DNA of 64,000 nucleotides from an uncultured bacterium (GTDB lineage: Bacteria; Cyanobacteriota; Vampirovibrionia; Gastranaerophilales; Gastranaerophilaceae), in NCBI GenBank assembly GCA_902791985.1, contig CADAYD010000004.1:29143-93142 (forward strand), in the 5' to 3' direction. The notes below the pieces were generated by a model. The model searched no databases and had not been told where the DNA came from. It was given only the letters and a program-made list of their open reading frames with translations. This document shows, in pieces, positions 1-10,033 of this stretch. Numbering within the stretch: position 1 is the first letter of the stretch; each line of letters starts with the position of its first letter. The position numbers and the translations under genes were made by a program.

Positions 1-8
1 TCTGCCGA

Positions 9-37
9 AGAAAAGGTGACTAAATGTCACGTTTTCT
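9..37. other. Inverted repeat upstream of tRNA-Thr
   Basis: Two 12-base arms starting agaaaag and ending gttttct pair around a TAAAT loop with one G/G mismatch. It lies at the window edge and is not followed by a clear T-run, so it may be the terminator of a gene outside the window or a plain hairpin. Confidence 0.4.
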
Positions 38-82
38 GAGAGGAAGCACTCCCTTCTGCCGAAGGCATTGAAAACAGAATAG

Positions 83-154
83 GCCCTTGTGGCTCAGGGG
101 TAGAGCACTCCCTTGGTAAGGGAGAGGCCACGAGTTCAAATCTCGTCAAGGGCA
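83..154 (+). tRNA. tRNA-Thr (anticodon GGT)
   Basis: A full cloverleaf can be drawn: acceptor GCCCTTG pairs with CAAGGGC, the anticodon stem CTCCC/GGGAG closes a loop TTGGTAA with anticodon GGT at 115-117, and the T-arm ACGAG/CTCGT holds loop TTCAAAT. Discriminator base is A and CCA is not encoded. It is followed 36 nt later by tRNA-Tyr and is probably co-transcribed with it. Confidence 0.95.
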
Positions 155-190
155 TTTTTTAAAAACCTTGCGAGCGTGACAATTAAATAT

Positions 191-273
<83 letters not shown>

Positions 274-277
274 ATGT

Positions 278-316
278 AAATCGGATGATGACTTTTATTA
301 TCATCCGATTTATTTT
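278..316 (+). terminator. Terminator after the tRNA pair
   Basis: A perfect 12-bp inverted repeat (278-289 with 300-311, core TCGGATGAT/ATCATCCGA) closes a 10-nt loop and is followed by a short T-rich run. It sits 5 nt after tRNA-Tyr and would end the tRNA transcript. Confidence 0.75.
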
Positions 317-632
317 GAAAGGGGATTGGATGAGAACCACGTTTTGTGGTTTGAGCGAGGAGCGAGCAGAGTTACCTTTTAACAGGACATTTGGTCGGAA
401 GTGGTTTTCGTTGTATTTATAGTCCCATTTGGATTATTACAGACGGTGGTCGGAATTTTAACGATTTGGCAATAATCAAACTGGACTTTAACGGACTTTG
501 TTTACTCCTAAACGGACAACAAAATTTTAGTAAATCTACAAAACTCAAATACAGTCTAAATCATACCCAAGAAATTAATGTCCATTTATGTCCGGTATGG
601 ACTATTTTGTTGGGTTTTATATAATCTATTGA
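317..632. other. Intergenic, contains a dispersed repeat copy
   Basis: No convincing gene: the open frames here have no start signal and no recognisable product. Positions 383-403 match 43380-43400 perfectly in reverse complement (core ACATTTGGTCGGAAGTG), placing this stretch in the intergenic repeat family seen also near 2.3, 25.7, 29.0, 38.3 and 43.3 kb. The later part is rich in GGAC/GTCC words, as in those copies. Confidence 0.5.
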
Positions 633-2042
633 TTAAATAGAATATCCTTTATCGGTATAATATTTTTCAGCATTTTCTGTTAATCTTTGGATATATTCTT
701 CTTTCTCTTTTATTTTTGAGTTAAGATATTGCCCTTCTTGTTCTGAAAGTTTACCGGCAGATTTTAATTCTTCTAATTGTTTTTTCATTCTCTCTATTGC
801 ATATTGTGAGCCTTTTTGCTCGCATAATAATTCCTCCGGACTAAACCTATATTCATTAAGATTTAATTTTCCTCCAAAAATATTCTCACTTTCTCCATCA
901 AAGGTTCGAATATAATTTCTTAAAGATTGTTCTGCATCTTTTATTTGTTCAGGTGATGGATTTTCGTATAATTTTAGTATCTTACCGTCTTTACTTGTTG
1001 TAACATAAGGAGCATTAAATCTTGTGTTAAAAGAAAATGTATATTTATATAATTCATCTAATGCTTCTTCTTCGGATGAATATTGTTCCGCAAATTTTGG
1101 ATTTTTTCTTACTAAAGTTTTCAGTTCTGATAATTCACTTTTATTTTGCATTTCTGATAAAAATTGAGGTATTTTGATTTTATCTTCTTCCCATTGTGTA
1201 GTTTTTAAGTAGTCTTTTTTCTCAAAATATGTAATCATTTTATTTTTTGTTTCACTGTCATTTTTTAGCATATACTTATTTATAAAGTCCGCATATTCTT
1301 TTCGCATTTCTGATGGAATATACGGAGCACGCATAGATTTTCCAAATACATGACCTAATGCTACATTTATACTATCATTACCTTTTATAATTCTTTGTAA
1401 TAATTCATCTTTTATAATACCATTTCTTTGTTCAGTTGTTAAACATCCTCTAAGCAATGATTCTCTTGCATGTATTGATTCATGCATTAGTACATGATCC
1501 AAATAAACAATAGCATCATCTGGACATACATTTATTATATTCCCACCAGCTTCATGATAACCGCCACAACCTTCTCTATTATTTAATCTTATTTGTGGTC
1601 TGACATTTTCAGGTATATTTAATTCTTCAAAAACAGCATTGCCTCGTTTTATGCATTCTTGCTCAAATTCTTCTGATGTCATAGAAGATAACCTTTTGCC
1701 TTCTGTTGTTTCAAAGAAAGACAATGGCTCTATAGTAGAGATTGATTGAGAATTTGTAACAGGTTTTTCAATTTGTTTATTTTTAAATTTTGATACAAAA
1801 TTCTTAATAAAATTGCGAACTTTTTTTAGATTTTTCCCTTTTGTAAAAACTAAATCTCCAACAGCTAATAATCCATAAAAAGCAGCAACACCTATTCCAA
1901 CTTTTGTTAATGTGGATGTTGCTTTATATGGTTTACTGCTGAATCCTATGTTATTTTCACCTTTGCGATTGTTATTACTTGATTGTTTAATTGTATTTTT
2001 GTTTAAGTATACATAAGTGCTATTGTTTGATATTTGTGTCAT
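633..2042 (-). CDS. Zincin-like metalloprotease domain protein, unknown role
   Basis: This 469-residue protein is not recognised as a named family. The N-terminus is polar and Asn-rich (1-40), followed by a hydrophobic segment (about 46-66) that may anchor it in a membrane. Residues 187-191 read HESIH within LDHVLMHESIHARE, a good HExxH zinc-binding/catalytic motif on a hydrophobic helix as in zincin peptidases; the third zinc ligand is not obvious. The C-terminal third is charged and helical with coiled-coil character (about 420-460). GGGGA lies a few bases before the ATG. It stands alone, between repeat-rich gaps. Peptidase activity is inferred from the motif only. Confidence 0.6.
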   Translation of the reverse strand: MTQISNNSTYVYLNKNTIKQSSNNNRKGENNIGFSSKPYKATSTLTKVGIGVAAFYGLLAVGDLVFTKGKNLKKVRNFIKNFVSKFKNKQIEKPVTNSQSISTIEPLSFFETTEGKRLSSMTSEEFEQECIKRGNAVFEELNIPENVRPQIRLNNREGCGGYHEAGGNIINVCPDDAIVYLDHVLMHESIHARESLLRGCLTTEQRNGIIKDELLQRIIKGNDSINVALGHVFGKSMRAPYIPSEMRKEYADFINKYMLKNDSETKNKMITYFEKKDYLKTTQWEEDKIKIPQFLSEMQNKSELSELKTLVRKNPKFAEQYSSEEEALDELYKYTFSFNTRFNAPYVTTSKDGKILKLYENPSPEQIKDAEQSLRNYIRTFDGESENIFGGKLNLNEYRFSPEELLCEQKGSQYAIERMKKQLEELKSAGKLSEQEGQYLNSKIKEKEEYIQRLTENAEKYYTDKGYSI

Positions 2043-2156
2043 ACATTATTTCCCCGTTTTCTCCTGTGCATATTTATATAAAGTATTTTTCTCATTAAAA
2101 ATTGCTTAATTTTTGCATAAGTATTACGAAAATTTAATTTGTGATAAAATACAACT

Positions 2157-2228
2157 ATGCAATACAAGATTTTATATATAATAGCAGGGGCAAATGGTAG
2201 TGGTAAAAGCACTTTGGCAAGGGTGTAG
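2157..2228 (+). pseudogene. Zeta-toxin/AAA-type P-loop gene stub
   Basis: An ATG opens a frame of 23 codons reading MQYKILYIIAGANGSGKST and then LARV before a stop. GANGSGKST is a Walker A motif, and the context (hydrophobic strand, IAGANGSGKST at the very N-terminus) is typical of zeta-toxin-like kinases and related NTPases of about 200 residues. Everything after the P-loop is missing, replaced by repeat-rich sequence, so this is the 5' stub of a deleted gene. Confidence 0.6.
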
Positions 2229-2697
2229 GGTGCAATTTTTTGCACCAAAATAATTCTCAAAATCTCTGTTAAAAATCCTCAAACCGACTGTTATTTTACA
2301 CAATTCAACCTTTTGCCGATTTTGCGAGGTCGGAAAGTGTATGAGTTAAAATGTCCGGAATGTCCGGTTTTGGTAACATAATAGTCCGCAAATTTGTACT
2401 TTTTGTCCCTATAATTCCACTATAAATTTATTGTGTTGGGTTTCACCCAACCTACTTACTGTCTGTCTGGTTGTCTTAAACTGAGTGTCCTTTTACAAGA
2501 GGCTTGTTTTTAGTTTAGAGATTTGCCGGACTATCTCTTGGTTGCTCGCCATCGACGTGTCTGCGCTTTCCGCCATTAGTGGCTATAGCCACAGGCGGAA
2601 AAGCTCCGCACTTGGCTCGCAATCCGCTTCTTGCACTTTTGTCACAATTTTTGCACCCAATAGCAAAATTTATGACATAGCTTTGAGTTATGATTTC
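2229..2697. other. Repeat-rich intergenic region
   Basis: No gene is supported. Positions 2328-2427 are similar to the reverse complement of 43223-43321 through shared words such as GGTCGGAAA, AATGTCCG and ACTTTTTGTCC, in the same order and spacing. A strong hairpin lies at 2567-2601. Base composition from about 2520 is richer in GC than the genes around it. Confidence 0.5.
2567..2601. repeat. Strong intergenic stem-loop
   Basis: The arms TTTCCGCC and GGCGGAAA pair, enclosing a perfect 14-nt palindrome GTGGCTATAGCCAC with small bulges. No T-run follows. It could act as an RNA structure or a protein-binding site; nothing in the sequence decides. Confidence 0.5.
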
Positions 2698-4143
2698 TTA
2701 TAAATCTTCTCTTGTAATATCAATAACTTTTTCTTCTATTTGCTTAAGAGGTATACCGACTTCCTGTTCTAAATTTGCAGCGGTAACATTATAATTTAAT
2801 ATTGCATTATAAAAATCTAAACGAGCGTTCAAATATGTATTTTCACCGTCTTTTAATTCTATTGCATCACCAACACCGGCTTTATAACGACCTGTAACTT
2901 GCCTGTATTGTTCTTTTGCTTGATCAAGTGCAAGTTTTGCCATTACAATTGCCTCGCTTGCTGTTTGCAGTTCTGTATAACATTTTTTTACATTGAAATA
3001 TACAGTGTCCTTTACCTCTTGATATCGTGCTTTTGTCATATTATATGTTGAACGGGCCTCATCAATTTGTTTTTTAATCCTTAATATATTCAAACCGTTA
3101 TAATTTAGTCCGACGCCAATTTGCCCTGTACGAACATCATATTCGCTGCCTAAATTATTTCCGTAACTTCCATATATTCCAATATTTGGAGTATAATTTC
3201 TTCTTGCTGCTCTTAGGTTCATTTTAGCCGCTTCCATTTCTTTTTGAGCAGATATTAATTCAGGTCTTAATTCAAATGCAAGTTTAATAGCATCATCCGA
3301 GTTTATACCGAATTTATTTAAGGTCATTTCATCTGAAAGTTCGTAATTTGTATAATCAGGAATACCCATGATTTTAGAGAGCCTAATTTTAGCAACTTTC
3401 AAAATTTCTTCCGCTTTAACAAGATTTAATTTTGCTTTTCCAAGATTATATTCTGCTGTAACAATATCAAGTTTCGGCTTTTTGCCATATTCATAAAATC
3501 CTTTTGCTTGACTTAACTGTAATTCATAATCTTTAACGGTATCTTGATAAACATGTACTTGTGCTTGTGCGAACAAAATATTATAGTAAGTCGCTTTTAT
3601 ATCATAAATAATTATATTGATATTTTCTTTTGTATTTTCTTGAGCACCTTCATATTGTCGTTTTGCCATATCGGCAGTGGCTTTTGTTTTACCAAAATCG
3701 AATATCAACATATTAGCGGAAACAGAAGGTACATAACTGCTTGTATTATAAACACTTCTTCTGTAATACGGTGGGATTTCTTTATTGTAATGATTTCCTG
3801 TTCTTGAGAGTTCAACTCCTGCATCAATAGACGGGAAATAATTTGCCCAAGCCTGACCTATTCTTGATTTATATGCATCCTGATTATAAAAAGATGCCTG
3901 TATGGAAGGATTATATTCTATCGCAATTCTTATACAATCATCTAATGAAAATACAGAATGCACGTCATTTTGATATTTTGCTCTATTATCAATATTATAA
4001 TCCTTTTTGGAAGTTTTTGAAACGACTATTGCTTGCGAATTCTTCTTGTGCTTAAATCCGATAGCCTGTGCCGTATTTGAACTTATTCCTGTTATACTTG
4101 CAATTAATATTGCAGTTAAAAATTTAATATAAAATCTTTTCAT
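2698..4143 (-). CDS. TolC-family outer membrane efflux channel
   Basis: This is the outer-membrane duct of a tripartite efflux system. The 481-residue protein begins with a signal peptide ([19 protein letters not shown], cleavage after an AQA-like site near residue 27). It then shows the two homologous OEP repeats of long amphipathic helices, with family signatures such as [35 protein letters not shown] and a second helical hairpin near 390-440. Length is typical. Its ATG overlaps the stop of the RND pump gene by 4 nt (ATGA), so the two are translationally coupled as the last genes of the operon starting at 8579. Confidence 0.93.
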   Translation of the reverse strand: MKRFYIKFLTAILIASITGISSNTAQAIGFKHKKNSQAIVVSKTSKKDYNIDNRAKYQNDVHSVFSLDDCIRIAIEYNPSIQASFYNQDAYKSRIGQAWANYFPSIDAGVELSRTGNHYNKEIPPYYRRSVYNTSSYVPSVSANMLIFDFGKTKATADMAKRQYEGAQENTKENINIIIYDIKATYYNILFAQAQVHVYQDTVKDYELQLSQAKGFYEYGKKPKLDIVTAEYNLGKAKLNLVKAEEILKVAKIRLSKIMGIPDYTNYELSDEMTLNKFGINSDDAIKLAFELRPELISAQKEMEAAKMNLRAARRNYTPNIGIYGSYGNNLGSEYDVRTGQIGVGLNYNGLNILRIKKQIDEARSTYNMTKARYQEVKDTVYFNVKKCYTELQTASEAIVMAKLALDQAKEQYRQVTGRYKAGVGDAIELKDGENTYLNARLDFYNAILNYNVTAANLEQEVGIPLKQIEEKVIDITREDL

Positions 4144-7100
4144 TCTTCTTCATCTTTCCTATTATTAAAATGTTCATCAACAAATTCTTGTACTATTACA
4201 TAAAATGCAGGAGTCAAAACCGTACCTAAAGTAGCTGCAACAATCATACCTCCAATTACTGTTGAACCAACAGAAATACGGCTATTTGCACCGGCACCTG
4301 ATGCAAATAATAAAGGTAAAATACCCAAAATAAATGCGGCTTCAGTCATCATAATTGCTCTAAATCTCAAAAATGCTGCCTGAATAGCTGCCTCTTGAAT
4401 AGATAAACCATTTTTCTCATGTTCATCTTTTGCAAATTCTACAATCAAAATGGATTGTTTTGCCGCCAAACCAATTAAAGTAATTAATCCGACTTGAGAA
4501 TACAAATCAAGTGCCTGTCCCATCATTAATTGGAAGATAAGTGCTCCGACAATAGCGACAGGAGATATTAAAAGTACTGCAACAGGTATCATATAACTTT
4601 CATACAGTGCAACGAGGAACAAATATACAAATAATAATGCAAAGCCGACAACCATAACTGTTTGTCCTGCTGATTCTTTTTCTTGCAGCGAAGTTCCTGA
4701 CCATGCAAAAGTATAATCATTCGGTAAAATTTTGCTTGACAATTTTTCCATAGCATTCATAGCATCACCTGATGTTTTACCGTTTGCTTGAGTACCCATA
4801 ATTTGAACGGAACGGAATTGATTAAATCTTGTGATTGATACCGCACCCGTAATTTGTTTTGCAGTTACCATTGTTGATATAGGAACAGGTTTTCCCTGCG
4901 TATTCATTACATAGATTCTCTGTAAATCTTCAATTTTATCTCTGTAATCACCTTCTGCTTGCATAAATACCCTAAAAATTCTTCCGATTTTATTAAAGTC
5001 GTTTATGTAGGAGTATGAAAGCGTTGAGGCAAGAGTATTCTGTAATTCTGCAATATCAACATCTTGAGCAAGAGCTTTTTCATAGTCAATATTTAAAATA
5101 TATTGAGGAACATTTGCCTGAAATTGAGTATATACATTTGCCAAATTTGAATCGGCATTGGCTTCATGTATAAATTCATTTGCAAAAGCAGACAAATCCT
5201 GAACCTTAGCATTGTTTAACGAAAGTAATTGATATTCAAAACCTCCCGACATACTTAAACCGTCAATTGCCGGAGGTGAAAAAGTAATAATTGATGCCTC
5301 ATTTATATCGGCAGTTCTTTTATATATTTCCGTTAAAATACCATTATGAGATAAATCTGTCTGTTTACCCTGTATAAATCTGACAATTTTACCCAATATG
5401 CTGACTTTTCTATCTCCCCATTCTTTTAAATTTATTACTACAAATCCTTGATTTGATGGTCCCATACCGCCAAAAGCAATTATTTTTTCTTTTTCTATTC
5501 CCTCAATATCTTCAATTGCTTTGGTAAATTTAATCATTACATCTTCGGTTCTATTTAAAGAAGCACCGTCAGGAAGTGTTACAGCACTTATCAGATATCC
5601 TTGATCCTCATCGGGAATAAATCCTGTAGGAATTATTTTAAACAGACCGACCATTAAAAGCATAATAGCAATATATGTAATAACGGTTAATTTTTTATTA
5701 AAAACAAATTTTTTGACCATTTCAATATAATATTTTGTTAATATATCAAAGTATTTGTTGAAATAATCAAAACCCTTCTTGATATACGACAAAAATATTT
5801 TTATATATTCATTTGTAATTTCTTTTGTTTTTTTTGTTTTCTTAAGCAAAATAGAACACATTGCAGGAGATAATGACAATGCACAAATTGCGGATATTGC
5901 GATTGATACTGAAATACAAACCGCAAATTGCTTATACATTGTTCCCGATAATCCGCTCATAAAACACATTGGAACAAATACTGCCATAAGTACAGATGCC
6001 ATAGCAATTAATGAACCGCCAACTTCTTTCATCGTTATTTGAGTTGCTTCAATGGCTGATTTGCCGTCTTCCATGTGTCGTTTAACATTTTCTATAACAA
6101 CAATGGCATCATCAACAACAACTGCGACAGCAAGAACAAGCGCAAATAATGTCAGCAGATTTAATGACATTCCGAGCATTTTCAATGCAACAAATGTTCC
6201 GACTAAAGAAACAGGAATAGTAACGCAAGGTATTAATGTTGCTTTAAAATCTCCCAAAAATACAAATATAATTAAAATTACAATTAACGAAGTCAAAAGT
6301 ATGGTAAATTCTACTTCGTTCATTGATTCTGTGATAAATATAGCACTATCCATCATTGTATCTATTTTTAGAGAATCAGGAAGCGTCTTAGATATTTTAT
6401 CCATTTCTTTGTGTACATTTTTAACAATATCAACAGTATTTGCTCCCGGTAAAGGCATAACCTGAATTAAAGCACCCGGCTTCCCTGCAATTAAACCAAA
6501 TTTTGAATAAGATTTTGCACCCAATTCAACTCTTGCTAAATCTTTCAGCTTAATTTTCGAGCCGTTTGGATTTGAACGAATTACAATATTTTCAAATTCT
6601 TCAACTGATGATAATCTGCCTTTGGTAAGTAAAGTTAATTTTAAACTTGGCTTTGATAAAGATGGTTCATCACCCAATGCACCTGTTGGGAATTGAGCAT
6701 TTTGAATTCTTACCGCGTTTTGGATTTCGGATACCGTTACCTTATAACTTGCAAGTTTTGCAGGATCAAGCCAAATTCTCATACTGTAATCATCAGCACC
6801 AAATACATTAACCGCACCGACACCGTTTATTCTTTTTATAGCATCTTTTAAATATATATTTGCGTAGTTGGTTAAATCCAATTGATTCCAAGAATCATCT
6901 TCCGATGACAAATTAAGTATAATTGCACCTATACCGCTGACTTGATTTTCCGCTGTAATACCCTGCTGTATAACCTCTTGCGGAAGCATTGACTGAACTT
7001 GTTGTAGCTTATTTTGGACATTCATCAAATTTAAGTCATTGTTAGTCCCTGTTTTAAAGAATATATTTAATGAATATGCTCCGTCATAACTTGTAGAATT

Positions 7101-7352
7101 CATATAGAGCATATCTTTAACACCGTTTAATTGTGTTTCAAGCAATGATGCAACAGAAGATTCTATAACTTCAGCACTTGCTCCGGGATAACTTGCCGAT
7201 ATTGTAACCTGCGGAGGTGTAATATTAGGATATTTTTCCTGCTGTAAGCTAAACAGTGAAAGTAAACCTACGATAACAATAAGTGCAGATATTACAACTG
7301 CAAATCTCGGTTTTTTTATGAAAAAATATAAATCTTCCTTATTTATAGCCAT
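4140..7352 (-). CDS. RND multidrug efflux pump (AcrB/HAE1 type)
   Basis: This is the inner-membrane proton-driven pump of the tripartite system. At 1070 residues it has full family length with two sets of transmembrane helices and two periplasmic loops. The paired aspartates of transmembrane helix 4 are present in [16 protein letters not shown], and the proton-relay lysine is in [18 protein letters not shown] near the C-terminal half, so the protein should be active. [14 protein letters not shown] matches the AcrB second-loop start. The gene lies 30 nt after the adaptor and overlaps the TolC gene. A DD pair in helix 4 supports the drug-type (HAE1) subfamily; the substrate cannot be told. Confidence 0.95.
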   Translation of the reverse strand: MAINKEDLYFFIKKPRFAVVISALIVIVGLLSLFSLQQEKYPNITPPQVTISASYPGASAEVIESSVASLLETQLNGVKDMLYMNSTSYDGAYSLNIFFKTGTNNDLNLMNVQNKLQQVQSMLPQEVIQQGITAENQVSGIGAIILNLSSEDDSWNQLDLTNYANIYLKDAIKRINGVGAVNVFGADDYSMRIWLDPAKLASYKVTVSEIQNAVRIQNAQFPTGALGDEPSLSKPSLKLTLLTKGRLSSVEEFENIVIRSNPNGSKIKLKDLARVELGAKSYSKFGLIAGKPGALIQVMPLPGANTVDIVKNVHKEMDKISKTLPDSLKIDTMMDSAIFITESMNEVEFTILLTSLIVILIIFVFLGDFKATLIPCVTIPVSLVGTFVALKMLGMSLNLLTLFALVLAVAVVVDDAIVVIENVKRHMEDGKSAIEATQITMKEVGGSLIAMASVLMAVFVPMCFMSGLSGTMYKQFAVCISVSIAISAICALSLSPAMCSILLKKTKKTKEITNEYIKIFLSYIKKGFDYFNKYFDILTKYYIEMVKKFVFNKKLTVITYIAIMLLMVGLFKIIPTGFIPDEDQGYLISAVTLPDGASLNRTEDVMIKFTKAIEDIEGIEKEKIIAFGGMGPSNQGFVVINLKEWGDRKVSILGKIVRFIQGKQTDLSHNGILTEIYKRTADINEASIITFSPPAIDGLSMSGGFEYQLLSLNNAKVQDLSAFANEFIHEANADSNLANVYTQFQANVPQYILNIDYEKALAQDVDIAELQNTLASTLSYSYINDFNKIGRIFRVFMQAEGDYRDKIEDLQRIYVMNTQGKPVPISTMVTAKQITGAVSITRFNQFRSVQIMGTQANGKTSGDAMNAMEKLSSKILPNDYTFAWSGTSLQEKESAGQTVMVVGFALLFVYLFLVALYESYMIPVAVLLISPVAIVGALIFQLMMGQALDLYSQVGLITLIGLAAKQSILIVEFAKDEHEKNGLSIQEAAIQAAFLRFRAIMMTEAAFILGILPLLFASGAGANSRISVGSTVIGGMIVAATLGTVLTPAFYVIVQEFVDEHFNNRKDEEE

Positions 7353-7382
7353 TCTTATTCCCCTTTGATAATTTTTTTCAAA

Positions 7383-8579
7383 TTATTGTATTTTCTTTTT
7401 GGATTCTTTTTCTTTCACATAAGGAGTAGCCTTAACTTTTTGTCCGGATTTATAAATATCCTGAATACCTTTTACAACTACTTCATCATTTTCATCAAGT
7501 CCGCTTTCAACAATCCAGTTATTGTCAATATTTCGGTTAACTTTGATATCTTTTTTAATAACTTTTCCGTCTTTTACAACCCAAACATAATATCCTGTAC
7601 CAACATCAGTTTTTGTTGCTGATTGAGGAATCATCATAACTCTATATGGTTTGTTAATTCTAATTGTAACCTTTGCATAATCACCAGGAACAAGTAATTC
7701 ATCAGGGTTTTCAAAAATGGCACGAAGTGTTACAGTACCTGTACTTTCATCAATTTTATTGTCAACAAATTCTATTTGCCCTTCTATTTCATATTGAGTT
7801 CCGTCTGCCAACCCTAAAAGTACCGATACAGCACTTTCATCATTTCTTTCTTCTTCACTTGCCGCTTTATAATATTTTTTAAGTTCTATAAAATCACCGC
7901 TATTTAACGGGAAAATCACTTTCATAGGATTCGTGGAGTATATTTGAGCTATTGCACCGCTTGACGGAGTAACATAATTACCTACTGAAATATTAACTTT
8001 TCCTATTCTTCCATTCATTGGAGAAGTTATATTTGTATAACTTAAATTCAAGTTTGCTTGTTTCATTTGAGCAATGGCACCGTCAAGAGCAGCTCGGTTT
8101 CTGTTTCTTTGAGTAAGAGCATTATCATAATATTCACGACTTACAAGATCGTCTTTTAGTAATTGTTCTGCTCTTTGCAGGTCTATTTGAGAATTTCTAT
8201 AAACGGCAGAATTCTCATTAACGGTTGCTCTCGCATTTTGTGATGCCAAAACATATTCCTCAGGCTCAATAAGGAAAAGTTTTTGACCTTTTGCTACACG
8301 ATCGCCTTCTTCAAAATATTTATTTTGTAACCAACCGCTAACACGTGCAATTATATCAACTGATAAATTTGCTTCAATTCTTCCCGTAGTATCAAATGTA
8401 GGTTTAATGTCTTTTATTATAGGTTTTGAAACTTGAACAACCTTAGGCTGATTCATCATGTAATTTGTTGCAATACTCATTACAATAGTTTTTCCCTGAT
8501 TCCACAAAATAGGAATTAAAATTACAACAAGTATTATAGCCGTAATTTTTGTTTCTTTTTTCTTCCAGTCGATAATCAT
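7383..8579 (-). CDS. RND efflux periplasmic adaptor (HlyD/AcrA type)
   Basis: This is the membrane-fusion protein linking pump and TolC channel. The order is: N-terminal membrane anchor (about residues 12-34, no lipobox), barrel-sandwich half, helical hairpin with ARATVNENSAVYRNSQIDLQRA, second sandwich half containing TSPMNGRIGKVNISVGNYV, beta-barrel and membrane-proximal domain (VPGDYAKVTIRINKPYRV). The ATG at 8579 is chosen because GGGAG lies 7 nt before it; an in-frame ATG at 8609 has no such site. It is the first gene of a three-gene operon, divergent from the gene at 8700. Confidence 0.93.
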   Translation of the reverse strand: MIIDWKKKETKITAIILVVILIPILWNQGKTIVMSIATNYMMNQPKVVQVSKPIIKDIKPTFDTTGRIEANLSVDIIARVSGWLQNKYFEEGDRVAKGQKLFLIEPEEYVLASQNARATVNENSAVYRNSQIDLQRAEQLLKDDLVSREYYDNALTQRNRNRAALDGAIAQMKQANLNLSYTNITSPMNGRIGKVNISVGNYVTPSSGAIAQIYSTNPMKVIFPLNSGDFIELKKYYKAASEEERNDESAVSVLLGLADGTQYEIEGQIEFVDNKIDESTGTVTLRAIFENPDELLVPGDYAKVTIRINKPYRVMMIPQSATKTDVGTGYYVWVVKDGKVIKKDIKVNRNIDNNWIVESGLDENDEVVVKGIQDIYKSGQKVKATPYVKEKESKKKIQ

Positions 8580-8687
8580 ATATATTCTCCCGTCTTTCCT
8601 TAAATACATAATACCATGAAAATATTTTGTTTTATAATTTAGTTTAATGTTGTATACATGTAATAATTCGTTGTTATTGGTTTATAG

Positions 8688-8693
8688 TATAAT
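8688..8693 (+). promoter_or_regulatory. -10 box giving a probable leaderless start
   Basis: TATAAT ends 6 nt before the ATG at 8700 and there is no Shine-Dalgarno sequence. Transcription would start at about the A of the ATG. The -35 is weak. Confidence 0.55.
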
Positions 8694-8699
8694 TTATTT

Positions 8700-9341
8700 A
8701 TGAAAAGATTTTATGCGATATATTGTGATTTTGACGGAACTATAACAAAAGAAGATTCTGTTAATAAATTTTTTGAAATGTATGCTCCAAATTGGATGGA
8801 ATCTGAAGAACAATGGATTGCAGGTAAAATTTCATCAAGAGAAAATGCAATTATTCAAGTCGGTTTGTTGAAAAACATTTCGATGCAAGAGTTAGATGAA
8901 TATATTAATTCAATAGAAATTGATGATTATTTTTTAGATTTTGTTGAATTTGTAAAATCAAAAAACATAAAATTAACAATTTTAAGTGACGGATTTGATT
9001 TATTTATACAAAAAGTTCTTGAACGTTACAATTTAGATATTCCATATTACGCAAATAAACTTATATATAAAAATGGTAAGTTCAACATTGAATTTCCTTA
9101 TTATAATGAGAAATGCAATAAAAAAGCCGGCATGTGTAAATGCCAAAAAGTCAAAGAAAACAAATTTTGCTATATAGGTGACGGCACAAGTGATTTATGT
9201 ATAGCAACAAAGGCTGATTTACTTTTTGCCTCAAAAAAATTACACGAATATTGTAAAAAAAATAACATAAAACATTCACATTTTACATCATTTTGTAATA
9301 TCATGGATAAGTTAAGAGAAGGGAATATTGAAAATGCATAA
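8700..9341 (+). CDS. HAD-family phosphatase, MtnX/SerB-like
   Basis: A 213-residue haloacid-dehalogenase phosphatase of the IB type. Motif I is CDFDGTIT (nucleophile D10, acid/base D12), motif II lies at LSDGF near 95-99, and motif IV is IGDGTSD at 159-165. The cap has a Cys-rich stretch (C139, C146, C148: KCNKKAGMCKC) like that of MtnX-type 2-hydroxy-3-keto-5-methylthiopentenyl-1-phosphate phosphatases. The true substrate is not determined; no methionine-salvage genes are adjacent. The next gene overlaps its stop, so the two are likely co-transcribed. Confidence 0.85.
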   Translation: MKRFYAIYCDFDGTITKEDSVNKFFEMYAPNWMESEEQWIAGKISSRENAIIQVGLLKNISMQELDEYINSIEIDDYFLDFVEFVKSKNIKLTILSDGFDLFIQKVLERYNLDIPYYANKLIYKNGKFNIEFPYYNEKCNKKAGMCKCQKVKENKFCYIGDGTSDLCIATKADLLFASKKLHEYCKKNNIKHSHFTSFCNIMDKLREGNIENA

Positions 9342-10032
9342 AAATTTTATTATAGGATTAATTTTTTTAGTATTGATATCTGTCATTCAGCCGGTATTTG
9401 CTTGGGATGTTAAGACAACAGATGAACTGCAAACACGTATGAATTCTGTTGGCTTTAGAATTATGAATACTAACAGAATTGAAAAAAGATTTACTTTTAT
9501 GGCTATTAATAGAGTTTATACAAGAGATTTTTGGACTGATGTCAGCTCTGTTAACAGAATAGTATGGATTAAACCTGTTGTAATTCCATATATTGACAGT
9601 GATGATGAACTTGCCGCAATATTGAGCCATTCTCTTGCGCATGGCGTCGATACATATGAGGGTGCCTTGAGAGGTTATATTTCAATATTAAACTATTGGG
9701 TAGCACCAAATAAATATGATTTGAAAGCAGATAAAACAGCTGTAGATTATATGGTTAACTCAGGTTATAACCCTCTTGCAATTATTACCATATTGAATAA
9801 AATAGGCAAACAATACAGATACGATATACTTTCAAATCATACACTTGTATCTCGAAGAATGATGCTTGTTTATGAATATATTTACACAAAATATCCGTCA
9901 ATTCTTGTTGATAACGAGTACAAGGATAATGTTTATTACCAAAATTTTCTGTTAACATCAAGAAATAATCGAATGAAATTATTGGAAAAAGTTAAATCAG
10001 GTTCAACAAAAAAGGTAAAATATTCTTATTAA
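9334..10032 (+). CDS. Exported M48-like protein with degenerate zinc motif
   Basis: Signal peptide MHKNFIIGLIFLVLISVIQP, cleaved near VFA-W, then a compact domain resembling M48 (HtpX/Ste24-like) peptidases. DDELAAILSHSLAHGVDT occupies the place of the ILxHExxH helix, and LKADKTAVDYMVNSGYNP matches the downstream helix with the Ala-Asp pair. The catalytic Glu of HExxH is Ser (HSLAH, residues 99-103 from this start), so proteolysis is unlikely. The ATG at 9334 is preferred over TTG 9328 because GAAGGG sits at a suitable distance. It overlaps the HAD gene by 8 nt and is followed 1 nt later by the next gene. Confidence 0.7.
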   Translation: MHKNFIIGLIFLVLISVIQPVFAWDVKTTDELQTRMNSVGFRIMNTNRIEKRFTFMAINRVYTRDFWTDVSSVNRIVWIKPVVIPYIDSDDELAAILSHSLAHGVDTYEGALRGYISILNYWVAPNKYDLKADKTAVDYMVNSGYNPLAIITILNKIGKQYRYDILSNHTLVSRRMMLVYEYIYTKYPSILVDNEYKDNVYYQNFLLTSRNNRMKLLEKVKSGSTKKVKYSY

Positions 10033-10033
10033 T

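Noticed and set aside
38-72. Possible degenerate tRNA-Gly: AGCACTCCCTT then CTGCCGA and AAGG, like a GCC anticodon arm
   Set aside because: Only the anticodon-like arm is visible; no D-arm, T-arm or acceptor stem pairs. The shared word with the tRNA-Thr arm is short.
391-624. Open frame of 77 codons on the plus strand
   Set aside because: It runs through a repeat copy, has no ribosome-binding site and a composition unlike real proteins here.
2485-2703. Open frame of 72 codons on the plus strand
   Set aside because: It crosses the strong hairpin at 2567-2601, has no start signal and overlaps the TolC gene end.
5779-6465. Two open frames opposite the RND pump gene
   Set aside because: Antisense shadows of a well-supported membrane-protein gene; no start signals.
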